A stretch of DNA of 14,613 nt from an uncultured Candidatus Saccharibacteria bacterium. Its GTDB lineage: Bacteria > Patescibacteria > Saccharimonadia > Saccharimonadales > Nanosynbacteraceae. The stretch spans positions 1 through 14,613 of the forward strand of contig CAMURE010000008.1 of assembly GCA_947097375.1 (NCBI GenBank). The letters are read 5' to 3'. Both the position numbers and the translations under genes were made by a program. Positions 1 to 7,013 of this stretch are shown piece after piece. The notes below the pieces were generated by a model that had not been told where the DNA came from, ran no database searches, and saw nothing but the letters and a program-made list of their open reading frames with translations. Each line of letters begins with the position of its first letter. The stretch's first letter is position 1.

Positions 1-430
1 TAGTGCCTTTCTGTAAAAAACGATGTTCCAGCCAAAAGCGGGCAAACTTTTCATCGTCGAGGTATTTTTTTTCAATCAGCCGTGCCAGCACCCGCTCGGT
101 AATTTCTGGCTTCGCACCCGGACGCTCAATAATTTCACCGGTCTTCGGCGAACGCTTTTTGGTCGGCCTGGTTTTACGCCACAGATAATCGCGCAGTTCT
201 TTAACCGAGCGCGGCCGCGCCAAGCAATACTCCATGGCGCGGGCGTACAGCTTACCAAACTGGCTCTCGTCCTCCAGCGCCGCCAATTCTTCGTCGGTAT
301 ATTCGCGCCCAACCTTAATCCCTAACTCGCCCACCTGAAAGACATCAAGGCTAAAGCGATATTTGCCATCAACGCTAATATTAACGCGGTTTTTATCGCG
401 AGTCTGGAGGGAGATGTCAGTGATTTTCAT
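1..430 (-). CDS. recX: RecX, recombination regulator (C-terminus cut by window edge)
   Basis: Open reading frame on the minus strand from an ATG at 430 that stays open to base 1, giving the first 143 residues; the rest lies outside the window. The protein starts MKITDISLQTRDKNRVNISV and contains the RecX helical-repeat signatures YCLARPRSVKELRDYLWRK (about residues 68-86) and LIEKKYLDDEKFARFWLEHR (about 118-137). RecX binds RecA filaments in the cytoplasm and modulates their growth and strand exchange. It is the last visible gene of an operon led by recA, consistent with that role, although two enzyme genes separate them. The ATG lies inside the 3' end of the preceding gene (14-base overlap); a GGGAGGAG stretch about 14 bases upstream can serve as ribosome binding site. 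Between its repeats lies a basic insertion (RKTRPTKKRSPKTGE). Confidence 0.9.
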   Translation of the reverse strand, partial: MKITDISLQTRDKNRVNISVDGKYRFSLDVFQVGELGIKVGREYTDEELAALEDESQFGKLYARAMEYCLARPRSVKELRDYLWRKTRPTKKRSPKTGEIIERPGAKPEITERVLARLIEKKYLDDEKFARFWLEHRFLQKGT

Positions 431-1019
431 GAAGCAAACTATCACTCCTCCCAGTATCCTCAAGGTAATCAATGATCTGCGGTAACGCTTTTAGCCCTGA
501 CTCTGAACCAAGATGATGGCCATTGTGGACAGTTACGAATTCTGCACCAAGTCGCTCGGCAAATATCTTGGCGTCGCCATATAAACAGTACGGATCGTTG
601 TCACTATGAATAAATAGCAGCCGCCTTGCGCCACGGCGAATCTTCCCAATGTCAAAACCATTATCAGGCCATAAACTATCAAATTGACCTGGTTCATACT
701 GATCCGTACCGATCGTCAATCGTTCATTCAAGAATGTGCCAACGAGAATTGCCGTCTCGACTACAGGGATATCGTCTGACTGCAATAGATTCAAAACTGT
801 CGTCGCACCAGAAGAATGTCCAACCAAAAGATTATCTGTAAAATCCCATCCTTGACCGAGTAAAAAATGATGATACCCCTGCCTATTGGGCGTGTGGCAA
901 TTTGGTAGTTGCGGCTCAAAAACTTTGTAGCTATGTGCTTTTAGCCAATCGTGCAACCAACCAAACCAATGCTCTCCTGGTGTACCATCTGTCCCATGAA
1001 GTAAGACCGCCTTTCTCAT
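417..1019 (-). CDS. RBBP9/YdeN-like alpha/beta serine hydrolase
   Basis: A 200-residue cytoplasmic alpha/beta-hydrolase without signal peptide. The start VLLHGTDGTPGEHWFGWL is the family's oxyanion strand and loop; GHSSG at residues 67-71 holds the nucleophile Ser69; Asp142 in HSDNDPYC and His168 in NGHHLG complete the probable triad. Length and motif spacing fit the RBBP9/YdeN family, small hydrolases of mostly unknown substrate. The ATG overlaps the Nudix stop codon as ATGA (1016-1019), and the 3' end overlaps the recX start by 14 bases, so translation is probably coupled across three genes. A GGAAG ribosome binding site lies about 9 bases upstream. Being placed between recA and recX it is cotranscribed with recombination genes, but nothing in the protein points to DNA; the link may be only transcriptional. 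Substrate not predictable. Confidence 0.85.
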   Translation of the reverse strand: MRKAVLLHGTDGTPGEHWFGWLHDWLKAHSYKVFEPQLPNCHTPNRQGYHHFLLGQGWDFTDNLLVGHSSGATTVLNLLQSDDIPVVETAILVGTFLNERLTIGTDQYEPGQFDSLWPDNGFDIGKIRRGARRLLFIHSDNDPYCLYGDAKIFAERLGAEFVTVHNGHHLGSESGLKALPQIIDYLEDTGRSDSLLHENH

Positions 1020-1453
1020 ATAAGTATCTTCCGGATTGCCCGTTTATACACCTCCGGCAAATTATCGAGTTGAAGCGCCGCACTAATAGTAAACTTTTGA
1101 AACTCAGCCTTGCCAGCCTCACCGTTAAGCTCAAGTTCACCGACCTTTTGACCTATATCACCAGTAAAGGTAACGATCCCAATATGTGTTGTCGTTCCGA
1201 AATCCTTTTCCCAAATATACACATCGACAAGACGTGGTGATACTAGCTCAACACCCAGCTCCTCAGCAATTTCACGAACGATCGTCTGTTCTGGCTGCTC
1301 ACCCTCATCAAGCCGACCACCAGGCAACTCCCAATCATCGCGCTCATTTTTTCGTAGCCATATACTGTCACCGTCACAAACAATTGCTTTACATGACAAT
1401 GTGACTGCTAAATTTCCCCAATCATCACGCAGCGTTACTCGCTGACCAGCCAT
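1016..1453 (-). CDS. Nudix hydrolase
   Basis: A 145-residue Nudix-fold protein. The Nudix box GX5EX7REUXEEXGU is complete at residues 46-68 (GRLDEGE, then REIAEELGV), so the Mg2+-binding glutamates are present and hydrolysis of a nucleoside diphosphate linked to another group is expected. The family covers oxidised dNTPs, ADP-sugars, NADH and Ap4A; WELPGGRL is typical of MutT/ADP-ribose-type members but does not fix the substrate. The gene starts only 3 bases after the recA stop codon, with its ribosome binding site (GGAGGGG) inside the end of recA. It overlaps the next gene by 4 bases. Co-expression with recA makes sanitation of damaged nucleotides attractive, but that is inference. Confidence 0.88.
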   Translation of the reverse strand: MAGQRVTLRDDWGNLAVTLSCKAIVCDGDSIWLRKNERDDWELPGGRLDEGEQPEQTIVREIAEELGVELVSPRLVDVYIWEKDFGTTTHIGIVTFTGDIGQKVGELELNGEAGKAEFQKFTISAALQLDNLPEVYKRAIRKILI

Positions 1454-1456
1454 TGG

Positions 1457-2527
<1,071 letters not shown>

Positions 2528-2556
2528 ACCTCTCCCTCCGTTATCTTATGCTGTAT

Positions 2557-2565
2557 AGTATACCA
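2557..2565 (-). promoter_or_regulatory. recA operon promoter, extended -10 (TGGTATACT)
   Basis: On the minus strand an extended -10 element TGG-TATACT occupies 2565-2557. It predicts transcription starting near 2550 and a leader of about 22 bases that carries the recA ribosome binding site. No good -35 hexamer is visible at 16-18 bases spacing, as expected for promoters using the TGN extension. The same nine bases precede the PH-domain gene. Confidence 0.6.
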
Positions 2566-2579
2566 TAAATCAAGCGCCT

Positions 2580-2591
2580 ACCACGAGTGGT
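2580..2591. repeat. Palindrome ACCAC-GA-GTGGT between divergent recA and prepilin promoters
   Basis: A perfect inverted repeat of five-base arms around GA in the 88-base divergent intergenic region. It covers the expected -35 zones of both the recA promoter (-10 at 2557-2562) and the prepilin promoter (-10 at 2602-2607), so a bound protein could affect both. The arms are short and chance occurrence is possible. Confidence 0.3.
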
Positions 2592-2598
2592 GAAACTT

Positions 2599-2607
2599 TG
2601 CTATAAT
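2599..2607 (+). promoter_or_regulatory. Prepilin promoter, extended -10 (TGCTATAAT)
   Basis: TGC-TATAAT ends at 2607, only 8 bases before the prepilin ATG at 2616. A start of transcription 7-8 bases downstream of the -10 would fall at or next to the start codon, giving a leaderless mRNA. No Shine-Dalgarno could be present in such a transcript. Confidence 0.6.
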
Positions 2608-2615
2608 GGAATTAT

Positions 2616-3008
2616 ATGAAACGACAAGCAGGCTTTACGGTCATTGAGGTACTGGCAGCAATTATATTTCTCGGCGTGGCTACGGCGGTGGCGTTCACCC
2701 AGCTCGTGACAATTCAACGCGAGCACCAAAACGACCGGAAAAAAACCGCCATTAACGCCATGCATTACAGCCTCGAAGAAGCCTATTACAAACAGCACGG
2801 CTCTTATCCGGAAAAAATCACCGACGAGACACTGCCAACCATGGACAAGGAACTGCTCAAAGATCCGAGTGGCAAAAAACTAGGTGACAACGGCAGCACC
2901 TATCGCTACGAGCCAACAAATTGCACCGATGGTAAGTGCAAATCATATTCGCTCAGAGCCACGCTTGATGGCGAGGCGGATTTCGTCAAAGACAGCCGCC
3001 ACAAATAA
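2616..3008 (+). CDS. Type IV prepilin-like protein
   Basis: A 130-residue small prepilin. The N-terminus MKRQAG|FTVIEVLAAIIFLG is a textbook class III signal: a short basic leader of six residues, cleavage by prepilin peptidase after Gly6, Phe as first mature residue, and Glu at mature position 5 (residue 11), followed by a hydrophobic helix to about residue 32. The rest is a polar globular domain with two cysteines (CTDGKC) that could form a disulfide, and a GSYPEK stretch common in pseudopilins. Saccharibacteria and other CPR bacteria usually encode type IV pili used in motility or host attachment; this could be a minor pilin or pseudopilin. No assembly genes (pilB, pilC, pilD) are nearby, so it is an orphan here. 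It ends 17 bases from the convergent PH-domain gene, and no clear terminator lies between them. Confidence 0.85.
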   Translation: MKRQAGFTVIEVLAAIIFLGVATAVAFTQLVTIQREHQNDRKKTAINAMHYSLEEAYYKQHGSYPEKITDETLPTMDKELLKDPSGKKLGDNGSTYRYEPTNCTDGKCKSYSLRATLDGEADFVKDSRHK

Positions 3009-3025
3009 CTAAATGTATAGTCAAA

Positions 3026-3883
3026 CTAATCGTAGCAGACCGGCCGACCGTTCTTAAAGGCCTCGATGGCGTTGTTGAGGATGGCCACTTGATGCTTGGG
3101 GTTAGCCACGTAGTGAAAAATATAAGTTGTCTCCTCACCCTCAGTGCTGAGACGAATTGTGCCGTAGTTAAAGATCGTCTGGGCGATGCCGGCTTGGAAA
3201 AAGCTGGCGTCCTCAATACTGCCGAGACTCACTGTCTGTTCATGACGAACGAAGAGGCTCTGCTGAATCTCCTGAACGACGCTTTCATTAGTCATGAAAA
3301 AATGATTCTGTAAATATACCCACAGGGCGATCGCGCCACCCAGTACCACCAAGGCAACAAGCAGTAGCGTGATGCCCAGCACCGCCCCCGGATTTACTGC
3401 CGGAAGCAGTGGGATGTTGGCGGTTAGTGATGAGAACGAAGCCGCGAATACCAGCAGCACCACAACAAGCAGGAGGGTGATAGCACTCGGAATAACCATA
3501 CCGATCGGGTGACGCTTGATATCAAGAATAACGTACTCGCCCTCACTGAGATTGAGCTGTGGATAATCGCGAACGGACTGGTCGTGACGAGCCTTGATCT
3601 CCGGACTAACTGCAGGAACAGTCGGCTCAAGCGGCCGCGTAGCATGAACAACATTTGGCTCGTTAGCATACTGAGCACGAATCTGCGGATTGAAATTCTG
3701 CCCCTCGATCATCTCTGGCTGGACGGTGACGTGTGAGGATGGTTGCGGCTCAATTGGTGGCGCGGTCGTTACCGGCGGCGGCACTGAGGCAGCCGGCGGA
3801 TGATGATACAGCGGTCGACCATCAGAATCATACGCAACCGGCTGGGTGTAGTCAGGCTCGGGGTTGGTCTGGTTCGAATTCAT
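3026..3883 (-). CDS. Membrane protein with bacterial PH (bPH/DUF304-type) domain
   Basis: A 285-residue protein in three parts. Residues 1-100 are a disordered Pro/Gln/Asn-rich cytoplasmic tail (HHPPAASVPPPVTTAPPIEP). Two membrane helices follow (about 128-150 and 167-191), joined by a short loop. The C-terminus (about 195-275) resembles the YdbS/YdbT bacterial pleckstrin-homology domain: FFMTNESVVQEIQQ, VSLGSIEDASFFQAGI, FNYGTIRL, and a hydrophobic helix with NPKHQVAILNNAIE. The family's role is poorly known and linked to envelope stress or membrane organisation in some bacteria. The Pro-rich tail suggests a protein-binding arm. It starts 27 bases after the stop of the CBS-domain gene on the same strand but has its own -10 box, so it may be transcribed both alone and by read-through. 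Function not predictable beyond an envelope role. Confidence 0.8.
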   Translation of the reverse strand: MNSNQTNPEPDYTQPVAYDSDGRPLYHHPPAASVPPPVTTAPPIEPQPSSHVTVQPEMIEGQNFNPQIRAQYANEPNVVHATRPLEPTVPAVSPEIKARHDQSVRDYPQLNLSEGEYVILDIKRHPIGMVIPSAITLLLVVVLLVFAASFSSLTANIPLLPAVNPGAVLGITLLLVALVVLGGAIALWVYLQNHFFMTNESVVQEIQQSLFVRHEQTVSLGSIEDASFFQAGIAQTIFNYGTIRLSTEGEETTYIFHYVANPKHQVAILNNAIEAFKNGRPVCYD

Positions 3884-3890
3884 TAGTTCT

Positions 3891-3899
3891 AGTATACCA
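3891..3899 (-). promoter_or_regulatory. PH-domain gene promoter, extended -10 (TGGTATACT)
   Basis: TGG-TATACT on the minus strand at 3899-3891, identical to the recA element. The -10 hexamer ends 7 bases before the ATG at 3883, which predicts a leaderless or near-leaderless transcript; no Shine-Dalgarno is visible in front of this start. The -35 region would fall in the end of the upstream CBS gene and is weak. Confidence 0.55.
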
Positions 3900-3910
3900 T
3901 ATTGGCCGGA

Positions 3911-4945
3911 TTATGCGACGTCACGAGCATGTTTCGTCTGATTGTTATGGCGCGGATTACGCTGCGCCACTCGCCGTAGATCCTCGTGCGCATCAAACTC
4001 ATCGATGATTTTGCGCCCCAATATTCGCTCAATTACATCCTCCAAACTGACGATGCCAACGGTCTCGCGAAACTCATTCACCACGATGAACAAGTGATGC
4101 CGCACCCGCAAAAACGCCGCCAGCGCGTGTTGCAATGTCTGATCCTCGCGGATGTAATACACCTTTTTCTCCATGACGGTTCGTGCCCGCTTGCTCGTCG
4201 ACGAACGGTTAATTGTCAATAAATCCTGAATATATAGCATCCCCACTATATGATCAATATCGCCCTTGGTCACCGGAAAGCGGCTATGCCCAGTCTTGTG
4301 CAGCGCGTCCAGCACCAGTGGCCCCAACACCTCGTCCTGATCCACCATATCAATCACGCTGCGCGGCGTCATCACCTCCTTGACCGGCACCGTATCAAAC
4401 GACAATACACCGATAACCATCTTTTTCTCATCTCGACTAAGCGCCTCACCTGCCTGTTCGACCATGGCGACGAGCTCTTCTTTTGACTCAATATCATAGC
4501 CGTCATTGGGCATCGGCGCCACCGAACGAATCATCGCAAATAACGTCGGAAACTTCTCAATGAGCGCTAAAATTCGCCCTTCATACCGCTCGTAAAGCCG
4601 CTGGGAATACTGCTGCCATAGTGAAATCCGCGCCACTGCTCCTATCTCTAGTGCGATCACCAGCGAAATAATGATACCCAGTAGCCAATGAAATAGCTCC
4701 ACGCCAATCACACTGAGCATTACGAGCAGTACCGCCGCAATCACCCGCTGCAATGAGAAAATATCCCGCATCAGTGCATGTCGCTTTAACAAATGCTGTG
4801 CATCCCGATCACCACGACGTGCTCGCCGCTGCAGCTCGAACTTACTATGTGACGAGGCTTGCGGATGAACGCCCATGACCATTACGAGCAATATCAGCAC
4901 TATCACATACAGAATTCCTAGCAAAATATCGCTCATGCTGTTCAT
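3911..4945 (-). CDS. CNNM/CorC-like membrane protein with tandem CBS domains
   Basis: A 344-residue protein. N-terminal helix at about 5-26, then a basic cytoplasmic loop RRARRGDRDAQHLLKRH, then two hydrophobic helices (about 66-83 and 86-106). The rest is cytoplasmic: the acidic linker ESKEELVAMVEQAGEALSRDEKKMVIGVL, and a CBS pair starting VMTPRSVIDMVDQ (about 191) and ending VGIVSLEDVIERILGRKIIDEFD (296-318), the standard CorC/HlyC sequence. Family members bind adenine nucleotides in the CBS pair and act in Mg2+/Co2+ export or homeostasis. The membrane part is shorter than the usual four-helix DUF21 domain, and the C-terminal CorC/HlyC domain is absent, replaced by a short basic tail. A CorA gene lies downstream in the window. 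Start uncertain: ATG at 4945 or, favoured by a TATACA box at 4951-4946, the in-frame ATG at 4936. Confidence 0.85.
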   Translation of the reverse strand: MNSMSDILLGILYVIVLILLVMVMGVHPQASSHSKFELQRRARRGDRDAQHLLKRHALMRDIFSLQRVIAAVLLVMLSVIGVELFHWLLGIIISLVIALEIGAVARISLWQQYSQRLYERYEGRILALIEKFPTLFAMIRSVAPMPNDGYDIESKEELVAMVEQAGEALSRDEKKMVIGVLSFDTVPVKEVMTPRSVIDMVDQDEVLGPLVLDALHKTGHSRFPVTKGDIDHIVGMLYIQDLLTINRSSTSKRARTVMEKKVYYIREDQTLQHALAAFLRVRHHLFIVVNEFRETVGIVSLEDVIERILGRKIIDEFDAHEDLRRVAQRNPRHNNQTKHARDVA

Positions 4946-4958
4946 TGTATACTTTTTA

Positions 4959-4967
4959 TGCTATAAT
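4959..4967 (+). promoter_or_regulatory. dsbA-like gene promoter, extended -10 (TGCTATAAT)
   Basis: TGC-TATAAT is the same nine-base extended -10 as at the prepilin gene. Predicted transcription start near 4974, leaving a leader of about 18 bases that includes the strong GGAGG at 4983-4987. It lies within 25 bases of the divergent CBS gene start, so the two promoters overlap. Confidence 0.6.
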
Positions 4968-4991
4968 AGCCAGAGTTAATTTGGAGGAAAT

Positions 4992-5693
4992 ATGAACGGA
5001 AAAACCTGGGCTATCTTTGCAATCGTTGTGGCGGCTGTTGTCGGTGGTATGATTTATCTGTCAACACAAAATCGTTTGAATGTTAGTGATATCTCGCGCG
5101 ATACGGCCCTGCGCGTCATGTCAGCCGAAACACGCTCTGGTGATATCAGCGAGCACACTATCGGTAATGCCAACGGCAAAGTTGTGATGATTGAATATGG
5201 CGATTACCAGTGCCCGGGCTGCCGCACTGCCGCACCAGAGGCCAAGCGCGTGGCTGAGAAATATAAAGACCACGTCACGCTGGTATTTCGTAATTACCCC
5301 ATACCGTCAATCCATCCAAACGCTCGAGCAGCAGCAGCAGTTGCCGAGGCAGCCAGTCTACAGGGCAAGTTCTGGGAGATGCACGATTTGCTCTATACCA
5401 ACCAGGATGCGTGGAGTCGTGCCCACACCAAAGAGCGCACCGACGTCTTTACTGGCTACGCTAAGCAGCTGGGTCTGAATATCGAGAAATTTAATGCGGA
5501 TTTAGCCTCCAGTGCTGTCACAAAGAAAATTGACTTTGATGTGGCGGTCGGGCGACAGCTACAAATTGATGGCACACCAACCTTTTTTATTAATAGCAAT
5601 AAGCTTAACCTAGCCGACTCCAGCTCTATCGAAAACACCGTCAAAGACGCCCTGAAAAAGGCCGGCGTCGCAGTTGATGAAGCAAAAAAATAA
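4992..5693 (+). CDS. Membrane-anchored DsbA-family thiol oxidoreductase
   Basis: A 233-residue protein with an N-terminal signal anchor (about 5-24) and a thioredoxin-fold domain outside the membrane. The active site is CPGC (residues 74-77, in EYGDYQCPGCRTAAPEAKRV), and the cis-proline is Pro196 in DGTPTFFI. An all-helical insertion between them (HPNARAAAAVAEAASLQGKFWEMHDLLY and on) is typical of DsbA/BdbD-like proteins. It should introduce or shuffle disulfides in exported proteins; the prepilin at 2616 has a CTDGKC pair that could be a client. Only the two active-site cysteines are present. No DsbB or VKOR partner is in the window. Start fixed by GGAGG 4 bases before the ATG, an extended -10 promoter upstream, and a strong terminator after the stop, so it is probably monocistronic. 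Confidence 0.9.
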   Translation: MNGKTWAIFAIVVAAVVGGMIYLSTQNRLNVSDISRDTALRVMSAETRSGDISEHTIGNANGKVVMIEYGDYQCPGCRTAAPEAKRVAEKYKDHVTLVFRNYPIPSIHPNARAAAAVAEAASLQGKFWEMHDLLYTNQDAWSRAHTKERTDVFTGYAKQLGLNIEKFNADLASSAVTKKIDFDVAVGRQLQIDGTPTFFINSNKLNLADSSSIENTVKDALKKAGVAVDEAKK

Positions 5694-5730
5694 CATCAAA
5701 TTGATCAAAAGCATTAACTAGTGTCCAAGT

Positions 5731-5765
5731 AAAAATCACCCCGGTGCCTGTGGGGTGATTTTTTA
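5731..5765. terminator. Bidirectional Rho-independent terminator
   Basis: AAAAATCACCCC, nine-base loop, GGGGTGATTTTTT. The stem is GC-rich at its top and flanked by A and T runs, so it works in both directions. On the plus strand it ends the dsbA-like gene (stop at 5693). On the minus strand it lies 27 bases after the stop of the small gene at 5793-5888. Confidence 0.9.
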
Positions 5766-5792
5766 TGCCGTCCCTTTTTAGGACATGCGCAC

Positions 5793-5888
5793 TTATTGTG
5801 CTATGTATGTTTGCCATTTGGCAGGCACCACATCCACTGCGACCTTTTTGCGCCGACTGGTCGACACAACGTTGATTGCTATTGGCAT
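5793..5888 (-). CDS. Small protein of 31 residues, unknown function
   Basis: Not a recognised family. The protein starts MPIAINVVSTSRRKKVAVDV and continues VPAKWQTYIAQ; it is basic in the middle (SRRKK), has beta-prone flanks, no cysteine and no membrane helix. The case for a real gene rests on its surroundings. A consensus promoter lies upstream (5991-6019), with an AAAGGAG Shine-Dalgarno at 5905-5899, 10 bases before the ATG. The ORF ends 27 bases before the reverse face of a strong terminator. An overlapping plus-strand frame (5785-5997) has a hydrophobic stretch but no ribosome binding site or promoter comparable to these. It might be a regulatory peptide, a toxin-like or nucleic-acid-binding peptide, or a leader peptide of a small RNA. 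Protein-level conservation is untested. Confidence 0.55.
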   Translation of the reverse strand: MPIAINVVSTSRRKKVAVDVVPAKWQTYIAQ

Positions 5889-5918
5889 GTGTTTCGTACT
5901 CCTTTGTACTAGTGCAGC

Positions 5919-5979
5919 CTCACGCGCTTCGACCTTTATTGCCCACTTTATGATAAGCAGCGATATGCTTCGGCGCGAG
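5919..5979 (-). other. Potentially structured 5' leader of the small gene
   Basis: The predicted leader (about 5984-5889, minus strand) can fold. CTCGCGC (5979-5973) pairs with GCGTGAG (5925-5919) over seven pairs with one G-U, closing a domain that contains the perfect hairpin AAGCA-TATCGC-TGCTT (5970-5955). The Shine-Dalgarno at 5905-5899 lies just outside. It matches no riboswitch class I can recognise. Confidence 0.3.
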
Positions 5980-5990
5980 ACACATCAGCC

Positions 5991-6019
5991 ATCATAGCAA
6001 AGACTGACACGAACGTCAA
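5991..6019 (-). promoter_or_regulatory. Consensus promoter TTGACG-17-TATGAT with TGN extension
   Basis: On the minus strand TTGACG (6019-6014), a 17-base spacer, and TATGAT (5996-5991) preceded by TGC. This is among the best -35/-10 combinations in the window, and no annotated-size gene is downstream of it; it drives the leader and the 31-codon ORF. Predicted start of transcription near 5984. It lies just beyond the corA stop codon, so it is not a corA promoter. Confidence 0.65.
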
Positions 6020-6056
6020 GCGAGGCCTACCCCTGGTCTGACCCCTGATGCCAACC

Positions 6057-6977
6057 TCAAAACAAGCGCAGCCGCTTGGCGAAGATATACACAATACCGA
6101 TGAGCAGCACCGTAAACCCGGTAATTACCGGATAGGCCCACGCCTCACCCTGAAATGGTAGGGCAATATTCATGCCATACATACCATAAAACACATTCGG
6201 GATCGCTAAGAGAATAGTGATGGCGGTCAAGACTTTCATTCGCTGGTTGAGGACATTATTGGCGATAGTTGAATAGGCGTTCTGGATGCTGGTGATGGTC
6301 TGGCTATTGGCGGCAACCATGACCAGTAATTGCTTGACATGCAGCACCAGATCCCCCAGCGCCTCAAGGTCGCGCACTGTGAATAGGCCACGGCGATTGA
6401 GCGCTAATTGGCCGAGCACGCTCGCTAGCCCCTCGAGGCTGGAATGAAATTCATTGAGGCTATCTTCGATGGCTACAAACTCAATGAAGTCAGCATTTTT
6501 TACCTCGTGGCGCGACAGCCGGTGCCTGGCGGCAGCGATATTACCAGCGAGGTCATGGATCTGCTGCTCATACGCAGCCACCACACAGGCAATGGTCGCT
6601 GCGAGGAGGGCACCGGGCTTGTCGGTCGTGGTCGTGAGAAACGGCTCGGCGACTCGCGGCGAGAAATTATTGGCAGGATTAATCGTCACAAACTGGGTTT
6701 TCGATACCGCAGCCAGTAGCGGCGCAGTCTTGACCATATCATCCCGAACCAGCGGCAGCCGTACAAAGACGTACTCGATACCACTGTTATATTCCACGCG
6801 CGGCAATTCGCGCAGATCGGCGGCGTCACGGACAATATTTTCATCGAGGCCAAACTGCTCGGCTAATTCATCTGGACATAGCGTACCGCTGACATGCGCC
6901 CACACACCACGATGAAACTGATGCGTTTGCCCCAACGAATCACCCGCACATCGCCGCTCAAAGTAGCCCACCGTCAT
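6057..6977 (-). CDS. corA: CorA-family Mg2+ channel/transporter
   Basis: A 306-residue CorA-type divalent cation channel. A cytoplasmic alpha/beta plus long-helix domain (about 1-245) includes PRVEYNSGIEYVFVRLPL and the stalk-helix region. Two C-terminal membrane helices follow. The signature YGMYGMN ends the first of them (GMN at about 268-270), and a short loop leads into the second (PVITGFTVLLIGIVYIFAKR), with the basic tail RLRLF. CorA forms a pentamer and imports Mg2+. The ATG at 6977 is chosen: the longer frame would need a TTG at 7013, and a -10 box ends 7 bases before the ATG, inside that extension. CorA is the likely uptake partner to the CorC-like protein at 3911-4945, although they are not in one operon. 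Confidence 0.92.
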   Translation of the reverse strand: MTVGYFERRCAGDSLGQTHQFHRGVWAHVSGTLCPDELAEQFGLDENIVRDAADLRELPRVEYNSGIEYVFVRLPLVRDDMVKTAPLLAAVSKTQFVTINPANNFSPRVAEPFLTTTTDKPGALLAATIACVVAAYEQQIHDLAGNIAAARHRLSRHEVKNADFIEFVAIEDSLNEFHSSLEGLASVLGQLALNRRGLFTVRDLEALGDLVLHVKQLLVMVAANSQTITSIQNAYSTIANNVLNQRMKVLTAITILLAIPNVFYGMYGMNIALPFQGEAWAYPVITGFTVLLIGIVYIFAKRLRLF

Positions 6978-6983
6978 GCAAAA

Positions 6984-7013
6984 ATTATACCCCAGAAAAC
7001 ACCACTCTGGCAA
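6984..7013 (-). promoter_or_regulatory. corA promoter TTGCCA-18-TATAAT, leaderless
   Basis: On the minus strand TTGCCA (7013-7008), an 18-base spacer, and a perfect TATAAT (6989-6984). Six bases separate the hexamer from the ATG at 6977, so the first transcribed base should be the A of the start codon. The 36-base gap after the MFS stop codon consists almost entirely of this promoter. Confidence 0.6.

Noticed and set aside
76..325. ORFs in other frames at the left edge
   Set aside because: The continuous minus-strand frame from 430 encodes recognisable RecX and explains the region.
2528..2615. LexA/SOS box upstream of recA
   Set aside because: No CTG-N10-CAG or GAAC-N4-GTTC type sequence; the only palindrome (2580-2591) does not resemble either.
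5785..5997. Plus-strand ORF of 70 codons with a hydrophobic stretch and many cysteines
   Set aside because: No Shine-Dalgarno, no promoter after the terminator at 5731-5765, and fully antisense to the better supported minus-strand transcript. The hydrophobic run is likely a by-product of the opposite strand.
6454..6915. Plus-strand ORF of 153 codons opposite corA
   Set aside because: Shadow of corA, rich in Ser/Arg/Ala without motifs or ribosome binding site.
6978..7013. Extension of corA to a TTG start at 7013
   Set aside because: The extra 12 codons coincide with the promoter's -10 and -35 boxes, and the family start fits the ATG at 6977.
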